Below the pieces are notes generated by a model that saw only the letters and a program-made list of their open reading frames with translations, did not search any database and was not told the origin of the DNA. Source: Gammaproteobacteria bacterium (GTDB lineage Bacteria > Pseudomonadota > Gammaproteobacteria > HK1). From it: DNA of 5,731 nt. Shown here in pieces: positions 4,999 to 5,731 of this stretch. The translations under genes and the position numbers were made by a program. Where the stretch lies: NCBI GenBank assembly GCA_022822245.1, contig JAJECB010000289.1, forward strand, positions 1-5,731. Direction: 5' to 3'. Positions within the stretch are counted from its first letter, which is position 1, and each line of letters starts with the position of its first letter.

Positions 4999-5731
4999 AG
5001 TTGGCGACGGTCTGGCGTACGGCGGACGCGATCCGGTCCGCACCGGGGATGTAGATGTCCTCGAGGGCCGGCGAGAACGGCACCGGGGTGTGCGGCGCGG
5101 TCACCATCCGCACCCCCGCCTTGAGCGAGTCGAAGATCTCCTGGGTCACCGTGGCGGAGACGTCCGCCGCGATCGAGCAGCGCGGGTTCGCCTCGTCCAC
5201 GCAGACGAGCCGGCCCGTCTCCTCGACGCTCTCCAGCACGGTGTCCATGTCGATCGGCGAGAGGGTGCGAAGGTCGATGACGTCGCACTCGATGCCTTCC
5301 TTCGCGAGGGTGGCGGCGGCGTCGAGCGAGCGCTGCACGGTCTGCCCGTAGGTCACGATGGTGGCGTCGCCGCCCTCGCGGACCACGTTCGCCTCCGCGA
5401 ACGGGATCGTGTAGAGGCCCTCCGGCACGTCGGTCTTCGTGTCGTAGAGGTTCTTGTGCTCCATGAAGATGACCGGGTCGTTGTCCCGGATGGACTGGAT
5501 GAGGAGCCCCTTCGCGTCGTAGGCGTTCGAGGGGAACACCACCTTGAGGCCCGGGATGTGGGTGAAGATGGGGGTTAGCATCTGCGAGTGCTGGGCGGCG
5601 GCGCGGAACCCGGCCCCGGCCATGCAGCGGATGACCACCGGAGTCTCCGCCTTGCCCCCGAACATGTACCGGAACTTCGCGGCCTGGTTGAAGATCTCGT
5701 CGAAGCAGACCCCCATGAAGTCGACGAACAT
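4997..5731 (-). CDS. acoB: Acetoin dehydrogenase E1 beta subunit, C-terminal part, truncated by window edge
   Basis: The minus-strand frame is open from the right edge to TGA at 4999-4997, giving 244 residues. The ATG at 5731 is an internal Met (the family has M-F-x-D-F-M-G-V-C here), so roughly 90-100 N-terminal residues of a protein usually about 340 long lie outside. The segment covers the rest of the pyrimidine-binding domain (AAKFRYMFGGKAETPVVIR, 17-35; AGAGFRAAAQHSQ, 39-51; IPGLKVVFPSNAYDAKGLL, 59-77) and the transketolase C-terminal domain (ATIVTYGQTVQRSL, 123-136; DVIDLRTLSPID, 150-161; PHTPVPFSPALED, 214-226). The wording is that of acetoin:DCPIP oxidoreductase beta, closer than pyruvate dehydrogenase E1-beta. 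With AcoA it binds thiamine diphosphate, cleaves acetoin to acetaldehyde and passes hydroxyethyl/acetyl to AcoC. acoA should lie just beyond the right edge, on the same strand. Confidence 0.95.
   Translation of the reverse strand: MFVDFMGVCFDEIFNQAAKFRYMFGGKAETPVVIRCMAGAGFRAAAQHSQMLTPIFTHIPGLKVVFPSNAYDAKGLLIQSIRDNDPVIFMEHKNLYDTKTDVPEGLYTIPFAEANVVREGGDATIVTYGQTVQRSLDAAATLAKEGIECDVIDLRTLSPIDMDTVLESVEETGRLVCVDEANPRCSIAADVSATVTQEIFDSLKAGVRMVTAPHTPVPFSPALEDIYIPGADRIASAVRQTVAN

Noticed and set aside
4987..5043. 19-residue N-terminal extension of AcoC
   Set aside because: It overlaps the end of acoB, and the lipoyl domain and the ribosome binding site both point to the ATG at 4986.
3937..5124. A 395-codon plus-strand open frame
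   Set aside because: It is the antisense shadow of acoC and acoB, both identified by clear motifs on the minus strand.

Overview
The window is high-GC bacterial DNA (about 70% or more in the long genes by hand count on sampled lines). It carries catabolic and transport genes typical of a metabolically versatile proteobacterium. The acetoin dehydrogenase E1-beta/E2 pair and the Fe(3+)-type periplasmic binding protein look proteobacterial. No rRNA, tRNA, CRISPR array, transposase or integrase is visible, so the genus cannot be fixed.

Layout from left to right. (1) Minus strand, 1-718: N-terminal 239 residues of a large molybdopterin-binding subunit of the xanthine dehydrogenase / CO dehydrogenase (CoxL-like) family, cut by the window edge. 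(2) Minus strand, 851-1915: a complete secreted iron(III) ABC transporter substrate-binding protein with no permease or ATPase gene next to it in the window. (3) 1916-2349: a 434-bp divergent intergenic region. It holds a sigma70-like promoter overlapped by a candidate Fur box, a G-quadruplex-capable tract and hairpins. (4) Plus strand, 2350-3162: a short-chain dehydrogenase/reductase fold protein in which all four catalytic tetrad positions appear to be replaced. (5) Plus strand, 3221-3821: two small overlapping genes of lower GC (about 59% by hand count). One is a small alpha/beta protein reminiscent of the SinR-like/Cas2-like ferredoxin fold, the other a coiled-coil protein with a C-terminal hydrophobic segment. 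(6) 3828-3864: a two-tier stem-loop between convergent genes, probably a shared terminator. (7) Minus strand, 3865-5731: acoC and the 3'-terminal part of acoB, the E2 and E1-beta subunits of the acetoin dehydrogenase complex, with acoA presumably beyond the right edge.

How they work together. AcoB with the unseen AcoA decarboxylates acetoin on thiamine diphosphate, and the acetyl group passes to the lipoyl domain of AcoC and on to CoA. The SDR and the two small genes converge on this operon and are not transcribed with it. The iron-binding protein appears to be iron-regulated on its own. The strongest candidates for undescribed biology are the two-gene low-GC cassette (3221-3821) and the active-site-less SDR beside it; the small genes have no function I can assign.
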